From Patella vulgata (Eukaryota; Mollusca; Gastropoda; Patellidae), in the NCBI RefSeq assembly GCF_932274485.2, contig NC_065880.2, positions 74,829,730 to 74,893,729 on the forward strand: a stretch of 64,000 bases of DNA, read 5' to 3'. Made by a program: the position numbers and the translations under genes. The notes under the pieces are model-generated. The model made no database searches and had not been told where the DNA came from. It saw only the letters and a list, made by a program, of their open reading frames with translations. Positions 33,930 to 45,121 of the stretch are shown here, in pieces. Position 1 is the stretch's first letter, and each line of letters starts with the position of its first letter.

Positions 33930-34140
33930 AGAACCCCTTCCAGTTGGAATAAAAGGACAATATTGGTGCCAGTAGCAATGATCTCTGTGATAAAATAATA
34001 TTTGGAATGTGTTGAACCAGTTCTATCAAATATGTGATAATGACTGGCACCGATATTGTCCTTTAATAATGTATACCCGTCTGCCTATGTTCATTGTCCC
34101 GGTATGTGCAGAAAAATGGGACATTAAATCCTATCTCATT
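33930..34140 (+). repeat. SINE B 3' half interrupted by TTAA-MITE-2
   Basis: aagaaccccttccagttgga at the left and atgtatacccgtctgcctat through gggacattaaatcctatctc at the right are SINE B, with the 109-bp MITE between them. Confidence 0.7.
33954..34062. mobile_element. TTAA-MITE-2, short form
   Basis: The inverted ends AGGACAATATTGGTGCCAG and AGGACAATATCGGTGCCAG bound a 109-bp body. The right flank is TTAA (34063-34066) and the left is TAAA, one base off. The interior (aatgatctctgtgataaaat) is shared with the 496-bp element at 43022. Confidence 0.85.
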
Positions 34141-34698
34141 TGTTCATTATTACCCGCGCTGAATAAATCTTGACAATTATAACAGACACTGATCAATGTA
34201 ACATATATATTATAACGGCAGGTGAATATGAGCAAATTGAAATAGAACAATTTATAATATACACCAGGTGTTGTTTATAATAATAAAAAAATAATCATAT
34301 TATTTACAATGTAGTTATCGAGAAAACCCGTTACATTATTGAACAAATATTTATAACATGACTCACCTCAGAATAAAGTCAATCTTATTTTTTCTCCCGT
34401 TTTCATTAACCCAGTCAGAGCAGAACATTTCATTTCATTTCTTATATTTTCTATATATCCACACGGAGAAGAAAATGGAGATATCGTTAATTTTGATTAT
34501 AATACATTGTAGACATTTTTCCAAGGCATTGGTAATACAAACAAGCATATATTTTCTACATAATAATATTTATATCCACACCGGAAGAAACGGCCGAAAT
34601 AGTTGATTTTCCTTAAAATATATTGCAGACTCTTTTCCAAGACGGTAGTGTATTATTAAATACTCGTTCTCTAACCATTTGATGCTAGCATGAATATA
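34141..34698. other. No gene; SINE B tail fragment
   Basis: A SINE B 3' scrap lies at about 34385-34443 (agagcagaacatttcatttc). The rest is AT-rich and unrecognised. Confidence 0.4.
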
Positions 34699-35354
34699 GG
34701 AGCCACGGTGGCTACGTGGGTAAGACGCTGGCTCGCTAGCCTAGAGAGAGAGAGGGGTTTAACGTCCACTCAACAAAAACTAGGTCATTTCGGGACTAAG
34801 ACATGGTTCAATTTTATTTCAATAATTCGCTTGGGCCTAGGGGTCTTAACCAGTGCGAGGAAACCGGGGGACCCGGGGAAAACCGACGAGGTTGGACAGG
34901 CAACCCTACTCCTTGTCACGACAACCGGGGATTCGAAACCACGCAAGTTGACTCAATGACAGGCCTTATGATAAAGCACGCACGTGCTAACCATTCGGCC
35001 ATCCACCCCCCTCCCCTCCCCTCCCCGCCCGCTAGCCTAGAGGTCGGGTGTTCGATCCGCGCATTGGCCGAGAAAGCTCATCTGGATTTTCCGACGTGGT
35101 TTCCCCTTGTCAGTAGTACAGGAGGAGGGCCTGACAAGGACAGCTGTCTAGTCCTTCGGATGTTACGAAAACTGAGGCCCCGTGTATACATTGGCATGCA
35201 CGGAAAAGATCCCTTGGCAGTTGGAATTCGATATAAGAGTAGGCTATAATGCGCTGCCCGAGCAAAATTTCCCTCATAGCACACTGTATGGCGTATGCCC
35301 GTCTTCATTAGCCCAGTCGGAGCAGAAATACGTTAAACCCCATTTCATTTCATT
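34699..35354 (+). repeat. SINE B split by a SINE A insertion
   Basis: The head ggagccacggtggctacgtg runs to gctagcctagag at 34746 and resumes at 35030 with a second copy of that sequence, then continues to catttcatttcatttcg. Without the insert it is a near-complete SINE B. Confidence 0.9.
34747..35029 (-). repeat. SINE A nested in SINE B, 13-bp TSD
   Basis: A minus-oriented SINE A runs from its GA tail (34747) to its tRNA-like head (gctaaccattcggccatcca) and a C-rich end. CGCTAGCCTAGAG is duplicated at 34734-34746 and 35030-35042. Confidence 0.92.
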
Positions 35355-35572
35355 TCGTTAACATAGATCTAACGGTATAAATGATTTAAAGGCTATTGTG
35401 TAAAATTGCAACATTGCAGTGGGTAGGCTTCATTCGTATTATTTGCTATGTAAATGCGAAGCTCAAATTTGACTGTGTTAAAATTGAATTTATTATTTAA
35501 CTACGTTCAAATAATAACAAAACAATTAAATTCTCGTTGGTATAACATTGGATTGTCTCGTAACTTGCACGG

Positions 35573-35795
35573 TTGGGTGGCCTAATGGTTAAAAAGGTCT
35601 GTCATTGAGTCAAGTGGCGTGGTTTCGAATCCCCCGCTTGTGTATGACAAGGAGTCGCCTGTCAAAACCTTTCGTAGTTGTTCTCCGGAGGACCTCCGGT
35701 TTCCCCCCACTACTAAAGACCCCTACACGCAAGCGAATTATAGAAATGAAATTGAACCATATGTTAGTCCCAAAATGACCCCTCTCTCTCTCTCT
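35573..35795 (+). repeat. SINE A, near full length with small deletions
   Basis: It has the head cggttgggtggcctaatggt, a B box ggtttcgaatccc and a CT tail. Part of the 3' motif is deleted. Confidence 0.8.
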
Positions 35796-36499
35796 CGCTG
35801 TTGTAAGTAGATGTATCTTAGGGGTGTCTGTTCGTCGTTCATTTTTGACTTGTCAACGTGTCTGCACTGTTACATAATTGGCCTAAAGCAGGACAGACTA
35901 ACCATTCAAACACTACTGCTATGTATAGATCACTCGAATGAAGGAATATCTATTTTTTTTTCAAAAATATCTTGTATAGATCTGTTAAGCCAGACGGATT
36001 AGAAATATGTTTAATACTCCCACATATACCGAGATGAACCCTGAATGGTATTGGATTTGCTTTACAGACGATTGATTTCTTTCTCAAAACTGTATTTACT
36101 GATCCTAATTATTGCTTTACAGTAGCTTTAAGATCGGCGGAATCTTAATTGTATATTCCATATTTTTGAAGGAAAGCATTTTTATGACTAATCAATAAAA
36201 AAGAATCAATTCTTGCACAAAGAAAGGTAAATTGAGAGAAGCTATGCGTGCAATGCCAGAGACAGAATATGTCTAGGACATCCGCCTTCCAGGTTGATTT
36301 TGTTCTTACTAAGGGTCCTTTACGTGCACTGTTATTGTTCAGCCCCACGGTGTTTATACCAAACTGTTGCACCGTGGGTATGTGAAGGTCTTCTTTTAGT
36401 TGAGCTCGAATTTATGGCGGACCATTGTGTATATCCCTGACAACGTCAAACAGCTTTCCTGTGGGAGGGGGAGGGGGGGGGGTCACCGGAGGTAATCCG
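35796..36499. other. No gene recognised
   Basis: A 9-bp stem (cccacggtg / caccgtggg) lies at about 36342-36378, and a G-rich run near 36464-36482. Confidence 0.4.
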
Positions 36500-36640
36500 T
36501 TTAACGCTCACTCGACACAAACTAGGTAATTTCGGGACAAACATACAATTGTTAATTACAATAATAATTCGCTTGCCCGTAGGTGCCTTTAGGTGTGGGA
36601 GGAAACCGACGGGGTTAGGCAGGCGACCATACTCCTTAAA
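36500..36640 (-). repeat. SINE A fragment, minus orientation
   Basis: From gtttaacgctcactcgacac to ggttaggcaggcgaccatac. The CT tail is missing. Confidence 0.7.
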
Positions 36641-36656
36641 ATGTCACATTGGGTCG

Positions 36657-37000
36657 AAGGAGCCACAGTGGGTAAGTGGGTAAGACGCTGGCTCGGTAGC
36701 CTGAAGGTCACGTGTTGGATCCCTGCATTGCCGAGAAAGTTCAGAGGGATATTCCGACGTGGCTTGCCCTTGTCAGTGGCACAGGACAGTTGTCTAATCG
36801 TTCGGATGGGACGATAAACCGAGGTGCCGTGTACACATTGGCGTGCACGTAAAAAGATCCCTTGGCAGTGCGAATTCGATATAAGAGTAGGCCATAGAGC
36901 CGCTGCCCGAGTACAATTTTCCTATGGCACACTGCATGGCGCATTCCCGTCTTCATTAGCCCAGTCGGAGCATAAACCCCATTTCATTTTATTTCATTTG
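36657..37000 (+). repeat. SINE B, near full length
   Basis: From aaggagccacagtgggtaag to gcataaaccccatttcattt. The B box has one change (gtgttggatcc) and the 3' motif has lost a few bases. Confidence 0.85.
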
Positions 37001-37025
37001 TCGCAATGACAGACACATAGACACA

Positions 37026-37061
37026 TACCCCCCCCACCCACCCCCTCACACACACACACCC
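37026..37061. repeat. C-rich and (CA)n tract
   Basis: C runs lead into a short CA microsatellite. Confidence 0.85.
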
Positions 37062-37109
37062 TCTCCTTCGATTAGCCTAAGATTGATCATGTCATATTCT
37101 CCCTTCTTT

Positions 37110-37165
37110 TCATAACCCAAGTGCAAAAAAATAAGACATTAACCCCCATTTCATTTCATTTCATA
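37110..37165 (+). repeat. SINE B 3' end fragment
   Basis: aagacattaacccccatttc followed by TTTCA units. Confidence 0.7.
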
Positions 37166-37633
37166 ATAGGGCTTTAAAGCGCCTAGACAATCATGTCTGT
37201 ACAATATGTTTTTCTTGTGACGTATTTAAAGAGGTTTGTTGTAAGGATGGTCATATAATAATAATAAATAAAGTCATATTTTGACACGAGAGAATATTAT
37301 TCAAACGGCCACACAAAGTCATGTTAAAGCGGTATATATGCAAGTCAGAAAAATAATTTATCGTCATAAATCAACTTTTGTTCAATATGTATATTAATAT
37401 AGAAAATCTAACCGTTTAAGTTCCGGTTCTCGAATTATTCATGAATAATGTCTTTGTATAATGTTACTTACTGTAAATAAACGTTATTTTGGAAGCCAAA
37501 CCATTTAAAAATTAGAGTTTCATTTGAGAAATTTAGATTTTCGTAAGGAGTCAATAAGTCTGTAGATTACCATAATATAGATTCTTTTAACTCTTACTCC
37601 ATTCAAAGACTGGACGTGATTGGTTTTTATAAA
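37166..37633. other. No gene recognised
   Basis: AT-rich intergenic sequence. Confidence 0.4.
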
Positions 37634-37991
37634 GGGATTGGCGGTGGCTAAGTGGGTAGGACGTTAGTTCGCTACACTGGGGTCCTGTGTTCAGTCCCTG
37701 CGTTTGCCGAGAAAATTCATCGGATTTTCCAGCGTGCTCGACGGAGGGCCTACCAAGGGACAACGTATAGTCGTTCGGATGGGACGACAAACCGAGGTCC
37801 CGTGTACACATTGGCGTGCACGTACAAGAACCCTTGAAATTTGGAAATCGATATAAGAGTAGGCCGTAGCGCCGCTGTCAGGACAAATTTTCTCTAATAG
37901 CACAGTGGATATGGGTATGCCCATCTTCATTAGCCCAGTCGGAACAGAATCGTAGGACGTTAACCCCCCCGTTTCATTTAATTTCATTTCT
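37634..37991 (+). repeat. SINE B, full length, 11-bp TSD
   Basis: It starts gggattggcggtggctaagt and ends gtttcatttaatttcatttct. GTTTTTATAAA is perfectly duplicated at 37623-37633 and 37992-38002, which fixes the 5' end of the family together with the copy at 31099. Confidence 0.92.
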
Positions 37992-38284
37992 GTTTTTATA
38001 AATCAATAACAAAAGTGCTACTTTAAACATACTCAATTGTGCTATCCGATGTATACCGAATGTTAAATAACAAAGATCTATTATTACATTATACTATGTA
38101 CCTAACTACAATATATTTAAACATTAGTATACAGGCCTATATATTTGGTGAATCCATTCAGTGCAGGCTAAGGCCTTTATTATGTAAAGTCGATCAATTC
38201 ACACACAAACCAACAAAAACAACACTAGAATGACCTAGATATTGGCCTTAATAAGCAGTTTAAATAAGAATAAACTCTGTGATA

Positions 38285-38395
38285 ACGTTTTACCTCTCTG
38301 CACCGACCAGGATAATGAAAACGCGATACAATGTACACTGTGCGGAATTTTGTCCGGGCAGCGGCGTTAGGGCCTACCCTTATTTCGATTGAGAT
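38285..38395 (-). repeat. SINE B fragment, minus orientation
   Basis: From ctgcaccgaccaggataatg to gggcctacccttatttcgat. The tail and head are both missing. Confidence 0.65.
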
Positions 38396-38482
38396 TTATT
38401 AATATGCTGTCAACGGTATATACCAGACCGCGACTAAGCTGGACACCTTTTCTTATCCTACAAACTATTCTGGAAAATCCAG

Positions 38483-38845
38483 GAAATGAAATGGAGTTTA
38501 ACGTCGTACTGTTCTGCTCCAAACTGGGCTAATGAAGACGGGCATAGCCTACGCCATACAGTTTGCTAACAGGGGAAATTTTGCTCGGACAGCGGCACTA
38601 CGGCCTACTCTTACATCGAATTCCGACTCTCAAGGGATCTTTTAAGTGGACGCCAATGTGTACACGAGACCTCGGTTTTTCGCCCATCCGAACGATTAGA
38701 CAGCTGTCTTTGTCAGGCCCTCCGTCCTGTATCACTGACAAGGTGGACCCACGCCAAAAAATCTGGATGAACGTTCTCGGCCAATGCAGGGATCGAACAC
38801 CCGACCTCCAGACTAGCGAGCCAGTGTCTTACCCGTGGTCTCCCC
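38483..38845 (-). repeat. SINE B, minus orientation, nearly complete
   Basis: From ggaaatgaaatggagtttaa to cagtgtcttacccgtggtct. It carries a few small insertions and a shortened head. Confidence 0.85.
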
Positions 38846-39657
38846 ATTGTAGCCTAAACATGATCGTCGAAAAAACTTTATGGATTTACTACTTCTTATA
38901 TCATTACATGCAACGCCACTGCGACAAAACAGGTCGCAGTAAGAAAAGACAAAAAACATCGAACATTTTAAAATAAAATACTTTTTTATTTGGCATCATA
39001 CTAAAGTAGCCTAGATATCCCGCGTTTCCCCCATTCCCATCATGCCCTCCTAACCACGTGCTTATTTTGCTTGATGGTTAATCCAGCCCTGTACTTCTAA
39101 ATGTCATTCAAGGGTATTACTTTTATCTTTATTAAAAATATGCAATCAAACGTCACAAACACATGACATGCAAAGGGACAAATATAGATATTTAATCTGT
39201 TGATATCGAGGGATATTTCTGAATTTATATTCAAATGTAGCCGAACGTCATTTTCTAAACAAATATATATATTATACACGTATTAATATGTTTCTGGTTT
39301 GAGACAAAGGAAATTTGAAGAATTAAGTTGTTTAATAGCCACAAAGATCATTTAAAGGTCAATATGTAAGATAAGTATAGGCCTACATGACAATAATTAT
39401 TCTTAATCCGGGTATCGCTCATATTTATGCTTCATTGAGTTCATTAATGACAAACGGTCATATTACTCATGTCATGTGACTGTTTGATTTAAGATCTTGA
39501 TATACATAATGTATATTATAATGTATATTATAGCCTCCATATGTCTTATATCACGTTACTTAACAACAAGTCATCATGATATCTAACAAACATATCGTGT
39601 CAGATATCTAGATGAACCACGTCGTCTCACCCCCTCTGCGTAGTCTCCTCTTTTTAT
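38846..39657. other. No gene recognised
   Basis: AT-rich intergenic sequence with no recognisable repeat. Confidence 0.4.
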
Positions 39658-39794
39658 GACCCCCCCCCCCCGCTATATTTACATACCACCATCTGATCTA
39701 CTGCGCCCCACAGTAAATTCTGCTAATAATGACCCCCCCCGCTATATTTACATACCACCATCTGATCTACTGCGACCCACAGTAAATTCTGCTA
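39658..39794. repeat. 69-bp tandem duplication
   Basis: Two near-identical copies of gctatatttacataccacca through cagtaaattctgctaa, each preceded by a C run of different length. Confidence 0.9.
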
Positions 39795-39819
39795 AATAAC
39801 ACTTAATAGTAATTGTTAA

Positions 39820-40217
39820 ACATACATTATGCAAGAGCAAAATCTGCTTATTACAAGTCATTCTTTAGGCCTGAAATGTTATCTAAATTACCAATTAGAC
39901 ATTAATTAACTTATCCAGACCATAATAAACTCTCGATGTCAAGGCTAGCCTTCGATGTTGGTTGGATTAGATTCCTATATGCCGCTAACGGACGTTGATA
40001 ATTAAATCAGAAAAAGTGGATAATCGAGACTATGCTGTTTATATTAATGATTTTAGTAATGATGACCGAGACTATGCAAAAATTTCACCCGCTTCTTTCT
40101 CCGCTCATAGTGGATCAATTTGACTGAAATTTCCAGCAAATTACCTTTACACTATCTAGTTTTTAACTATTATAGCGAGAACTGCCATATCTTTATCTTA
40201 TCTCCCATAATGTATCT
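39820..40217 (-). mobile_element. TTAA-MITE-1, minus orientation
   Basis: It is flanked by TTAA (39816-39819 and 40218-40221). The ends ACATACATTATGCAAGAGC and, inverted, AGATACATTATGGGAGATA match the family. Confidence 0.8.
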
Positions 40218-40289
40218 TTAATTAAGATAAGTTATCGTTTGTACTGAACTGAATACACCCTTTCGAGCATTGCAATATTTCCCTCATAG

Positions 40290-40592
40290 CACAGTGAATG
40301 AATCCCAGTGCTGGCTGATATAGTTTCCTCTTGTCAGTGGTGCAGGACGGGAGGCCTGGAAAGGGACAACGTATAGTCATTCGGATAATATAAAAATCCA
40401 AGGTCCCGTGTACACATTGGCGTACACGTAAAAGAACCCTTGACAGTTGGAATTCGATATAAGAGTAGGCTGTAGTGCCCTATATACCCGAGAAAATATT
40501 TTCCTCATAACACGTACGGTGTATGCCTGTCTTCATTAGCCCAGTCGGTGCAGCAAAGTAGGACGTAAAACCCCATTTCTTTTCATTTGCAT
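40290..40592 (+). repeat. SINE B, head degraded
   Basis: From acagtgaatgaatcccagtg to acgtaaaaccccatttcttt. Mid-body phrases such as cccgtgtacacattggcgta are intact. Confidence 0.75.
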
Positions 40593-40611
40593 ATAAACTT
40601 TAAAACAGAAA

Positions 40612-40811
40612 TATCGATTCCCCGGTTGTACGTGACAAGGAGTAGGGTCGCCTGACCAACCTCGTTGGTTTTCTCCGGGTCCTCCGGTTTCCTCCCACTG
40701 CTAAAGACCCCTACGCGCAAGCGAATTATTGAAATAAAATTGAACCATGTGTTAGTCCCGAAATGACCTAGTTTGTGTCGAGTGGACGTTAAACCCCAAT
40801 TCTCTCTCTCT
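40612..40811 (+). repeat. SINE A, 5' truncated, perfect 14-bp TSD
   Basis: It begins at the B box (tatcgattccccggttgtac) and has an almost consensus core and 3' end. CTTTAAAACAGAAA is duplicated at 40598-40611 and 40812-40825. A truncated copy with a perfect duplication indicates target-primed reverse transcription and a young age. Confidence 0.93.
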
Positions 40812-41067
40812 CTTTAAAACAGAAAGAATGGAAGCATATATGTTTGTTAATATTCATGCTTTACTGTTGGTTATATAGGCCATTATGATGATTACGCCAG
40901 CTTATTTTAAAGTAATCGATTTTTAGTTAGTGTTTTAATACTATATAATACCATGTTATGAATATTTTAATAGCCCTCTGTCCTCTTATCGCTGATTTCC
41001 ACGTCCTTGTTTTTCTCTCAAAATGAATTAAATAGCTTATAAAAAAACATACAATTCAGGCTTAATT

Positions 41068-41295
41068 ATGACAAGAATATTTCTGACAATCATATTTTTA
41101 TTTTACTATAGCTATAATCAGGTATTAAAAAAGGATTTCAAGGCAGCACCAAAGCTCTGTTTTTGTAATTACTTTATTTTAGAAAATACAGGTTACAAAT
41201 CTATGGAATACAATTACTGCTTATTACCGAACTACATATCGACTAGGCTTCTCTATCAAGCAATGATAAAATGTGAAAATATAACATTGAAATAA
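41068..41295 (+). CDS. Possible small secreted-type open frame
   Basis: An ATG opens 75 codons with a hydrophobic N-terminal stretch (IFLTIIFLFYYSYN) like a signal peptide. The remainder has four cysteines and the run NYCLLPNYISTRLLYQAMIK. It is not inside a recognised SINE or MITE. I recognise no family, and chance in AT-rich DNA is quite possible. Confidence 0.2.
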   Translation: MTRIFLTIIFLFYYSYNQVLKKDFKAAPKLCFCNYFILENTGYKSMEYNYCLLPNYISTRLLYQAMIKCENITLK

Positions 41296-41418
41296 TTTAT
41301 TTTATTCTGGCATGCGGGTGCGGCCCGGGGTGAGGTCTTTTTAAAAAGATCATAAAAAAGGAGTAAAATGCCTGGCCACATGATATAAGGCCTACATGAT
41401 CGAAATCATAGCTCTGCC

Positions 41419-41580
41419 CAGTGCTGGATTAACCATTAGGCAACATAAGCACGTGCTTAGGGCATCATGGTAATGAGGGCACCATAGTATGTCTGCTTTG
41501 TTAGATGAATCATTTAAAATATTTGATTTAGAAATTAATGAAGAACTTTCTATTAGTTTACATTTTGTTCTTTAAAGCAG
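41419..41580. repeat. Relative of the 797-1112 hAT-like element
   Basis: cagtgctggattaaccatta and cataagcacgtgcttagggc match the left part of the element at 797. The right terminus was not found. Confidence 0.5.
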
Positions 41581-41881
41581 CCCACAGGTTCATATTGATT
41601 TTTAAAATATATATATATTTTCAGAATTTACGGGGGATTGATGTAAGCCTCTATTTCATTGCGGTTAATGTTTTGCAATATTTGCGTTTCTTGTACCAAA
41701 AAGCCTAATATTGTAGATACACGTCTTTTAGAGAAAACAGAAAGTTAACGTAATTAACCGGATACCGTAACCTTGACGAAAATAGAACTTGACATTCCTT
41801 CTCGTGTTATTTCACCATTGTCTATATCGAGTGCGGTTTCAAACATTAACGGTACTTTACGTATTACTGTTATGCTTCACG

Positions 41882-41917
<36 letters not shown>

Positions 41918-42101
41918 TGTGGGGTTTAACGTCCACTTGACGCAAACTAGGTCATTCTGGGACAAACATGGTTCAATTTTATTTCAATAATTCGCTTGCG
42001 CGTAGGGGCCTTTAGCAGTGGGAGGACACCGGAGGACCCAGAGAAAACCCACGAGGTTGGACAGGCGACTTCACTCCTTGTCACGTACAACCGGGGAATC
42101 T
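41882..42101 (-). repeat. SINE A, 5' truncated, minus orientation
   Basis: A GA tail at the left is followed by a near-consensus 3' end and core (gaaaacccacgaggttggac), stopping at the B box (acaaccggggaat). Confidence 0.85.
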
Positions 42102-42309
42102 ATACTTTACAAATACACCGTTTCATAGTTATAAATAGTTATATTAATGCATAATATATCTCTCTTAGTTGACGTCAATAAAGGTAGAGGGAACGACAAA
42201 GAATTAATGGATTCATTATTTGTATTCAAATTTGATGACTAATTAAGGGAATCCCCGAAATTGGGCAGTCTCAAAATACTTATGTTTTCGATGTTATTCA
42301 TAATTCATG

Positions 42310-42441
42310 AATTCAAAACCTCTACCATCTAATAAAGCCTATCACAAATCATAAAATAACCTCTGCCATCAGCTTAATATACATCATAAAATATAAAATA
42401 ACCTCTATCATTTAATATAGCTTATTTCAAATCATAAAATA
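42310..42441. repeat. Short tandem repeat interrupted by a SINE
   Basis: Imperfect units contain ataaaataacctct and taataaagcct. A further unit continues after the SINE A at 42443-42654 (tatcatccacctaataaagg), so the SINE inserted into the array. Confidence 0.65.
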
Positions 42442-42442
42442 A

Positions 42443-42654
42443 CCCCCCGGTTGTACGTGACAAGGAGTAGGGTTGCCTGTTCAACCTCGTGGGTTTTCTC
42501 CGGGTCCTCCGGTTTCTTTCCACTGCTAAAGACCCCTACGCGCAAGCGAATTATTGAAATAAAATTAAACCATATGTTAGTCCCGAAATGACCTAGTTTG
42601 TGTCGAGTGGACGTTAAACCCCATCTCTCTCTGTCTCTCTCTCTCTCTCTCTCT
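42443..42654 (+). repeat. SINE A, 5' truncated, near consensus
   Basis: It starts ccccggttgtacgtgacaag, carries the core and the 3' motif GTGGACGTTAAACCCCATC, and has a long CT tail. Confidence 0.88.
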
Positions 42655-42945
42655 ATCATCCACCTAATAAAGGCTGCCATAAAGCATTCAGTACACATGT
42701 AATTGCGTTGAATAAACCCTGTGCAAATAACACGGCAATCCGTTTGATAAAATTCACAATAGAATAAGTATAAGTATAACTTTCTAATGAAATTCCTACA
42801 AAGTTTGACCAAATATCTGACTGGGTTTGCGTCGAACAGGGTCGATCGTCAAATATTTAGGCCTAAACATCATTTATAAGATATATATCCTGGTCTGGAA
42901 ATCTGGAGTATTTAAATATTTTAATTTTATATCGGGTGCCCCCGC

Positions 42946-43656
42946 CCTAACAACAAATTGGCCTAACTTTATAACACCACATTGCTCGGAAACCGTTCCA
43001 TAGAATATCAAATTGTTTTAAAGGACAATGTTGTCGCTAGTCATTATCACATATATGATAGAACTGGTTAAACACGTTCCAAATATTATTTTATCACAGA
43101 GATCATTGCTACGATAGATGCGTAATCAATGTTTGAACAATCGGAAGTGACGAACGCAAAAGGAAAACACGAAGACCAAAAGTTGTTATATGAGACTGTA
43201 AGAGTATATCTGACAATTCAAAAGAGAAATTCAATGTCCTTAGATTTTTTCTATTTTTCTTCCATGTTCTCTTATCTAGTGACAGTCAATTTATTTTATG
43301 AATTGTCAGATGTCCTTTCACAGTCTCATATAACAACTTTTTGTCAGTCATTTATATAGAGGGATAACTCGTGTTTTCCTTTTGCGTTCGTCACTTCCGA
43401 TTGTTCAAACATTGATTACGCATCTATTGTAGCAATGATCTCTGATAAAATAATATTTGGAACGTGTTTAACCAGTTCTATCACATATGTGATAATGACT
43501 GGCACCGATATTGTCCTTTAACTGAATGAACACTACCATGCATAGATCGAACCCACCAACAAATTAGCCTAACTGTAACACCACATTGGCCGGAAACCGT
43601 TCATTAGAATATCAAACTGTTTTAATTGAATGAACACTATCATGCATAGATCGAAC
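42946..43656. repeat. 104-bp tandem duplication, one copy split
   Basis: The unit runs from caacaaattggcctaacttt to catgcatagatcgaac. The left copy is interrupted at TTAA by the element at 43022-43517; the right copy (43553-43656) is uninterrupted. Confidence 0.9.
43022..43517. mobile_element. TTAA-MITE-2, long inverted-repeat form
   Basis: A 496-bp element has near-symmetrical arms of more than 150 bp each. The left arm starts AGGACAATGTTGTCGCTAGT and the right arm, inverted, AGGACAATATCGGTGCCAGT; both continue through ccaaatattattttatcaca and atgcgtaatcaatgtttgaa. TTAA is duplicated at 43018-43021 and 43518-43521, confirmed by the empty copy at 43622-43625. No transposase is present. Confidence 0.93.
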
Positions 43657-44223
43657 AAATTTCAGCTTCATAACTTTTAGTGCCAATCTACCAGAGCAAT
43701 GTCAAATATTGCTGAAATGTGTTTTTGATGCGGATTGTGGTCATTCAGTTACAATATCTAACTATGGGTGTTAACGTTCGGTCAGAGGATTTAGGGCCAC
43801 CCGATATATTCCATTTTAATCAAAAAAATCATATTTTCTAGGTCAGCATGTCTATTACAAGCTTATTTGACAGGTAACAGGGCGAGTAATCTACCAGGAA
43901 ATAGTGCGTGACATGAGAGGTTTTATCTGACGAGGATGTGTGTCACGATAATATTACAACAGTTGTAACTAAATACTATTTGAAATGATATATTTTATTA
44001 ATTGACAATCCCACATGTTTCATCATGTTAATATTACAACAGGTTCTAACTAAATATTTGAAATAATGTATTTTATTGCCGTATCTCAATTGACAATCCT
44101 ATAGTACATCTTTCATCATAGTAAGATACGTTTTATTTTAAATGATGTTGGGTTATTCAGTTTTATAGGAATTCTTCGTTCTCGTGAAAAATAATGATTT
44201 TTAATATAATAAATATGTTGTTA
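43657..44223. other. No gene recognised
   Basis: AT-rich sequence. ataatattacaacagttgta and ttaatattacaacaggttct near 43950-44050 form a weak local duplication. Confidence 0.4.
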
Positions 44224-44366
44224 ATGCACGTAATAGATCCATTGGCAGTTGGAATTCGATAGAAGAGTATATAATATACCCTCATACCACATTGCATGGC
44301 GTATGCCCGTCTTCATTAGCCATGTCGTAGCAGAGCAGTAGGACGTTAAACCTATTTCATTTGATA
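44224..44366 (+). repeat. SINE B 3' half
   Basis: From atgcacgtaatagatccatt to gtaggacgttaaacctattt. Confidence 0.75.
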
Positions 44367-44565
44367 TCAATGTCAACGCATTTGATTAAAACCCAAGACA
44401 TGGTTTAAAGCACGTAACATTAACAATATAAAGATAAAATATACAATCATATATAGAAAGGATATGACGAAATAGTTGTACTTTATTTCATATGATAATA
44501 GATTATACTATTCAAATGGTCTAGCAAAATTAGTTATATGCTCTCGACTTCACATTTGCCCTTCG

Positions 44566-44776
44566 CACTGCACCACTGACAAGGGGGAACCACGCTGGAA
44601 AATCCAGATGAACTGTCTCGGCCAACACCGGGATCGAACACGGGGCATCCAGCTTAGAGAGCCAACGTCTAACTCGCTACTGTCTTTATTAGCCCATTCG
44701 GAGCAGAACAGTAGGACGTTAAACCCCCATTTCATTTCATTTCATTTCTTACTCACTGAGTCACAGCGGCTCCCCA
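44566..44776 (-). repeat. SINE B (minus) with a SINE B tail (plus) inside
   Basis: Minus-oriented head-half sequence occupies 44566-44680 and 44751-44776. Between them a plus-oriented SINE B 3' end (44681-44750) closes with cccccatttcatttcatttc. Confidence 0.7.
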
Positions 44777-45121
44777 CTATAGTAGGAACTCATTAAAAAC
44801 ATATTCATTAATTTATCATATTCTGTTCGCACTCAAAATAATGAAATGTTTTATGTATAAAAAATAAAACAGAAGTTGGTTAGCTATGTTAATTCCTCAA
44901 ATGGGAAGTGGTATCGGGTGTTCTAGAAAGGGTAAGCCCACCTGCCTAATGTATGACACCAGTAATAACTTACAATCCGTGTGCGGCATTTAATGATTTA
45001 GCGCATTAAAACACAACACAATTCATATGTGCTTTCTAAGAATACTTGTGCTATGTGTATAAAGCAGTGATTGTTTTCCATATAAATTGTGTTGCGTTTT
45101 TTTCAGTAATAATTTTTTCAA

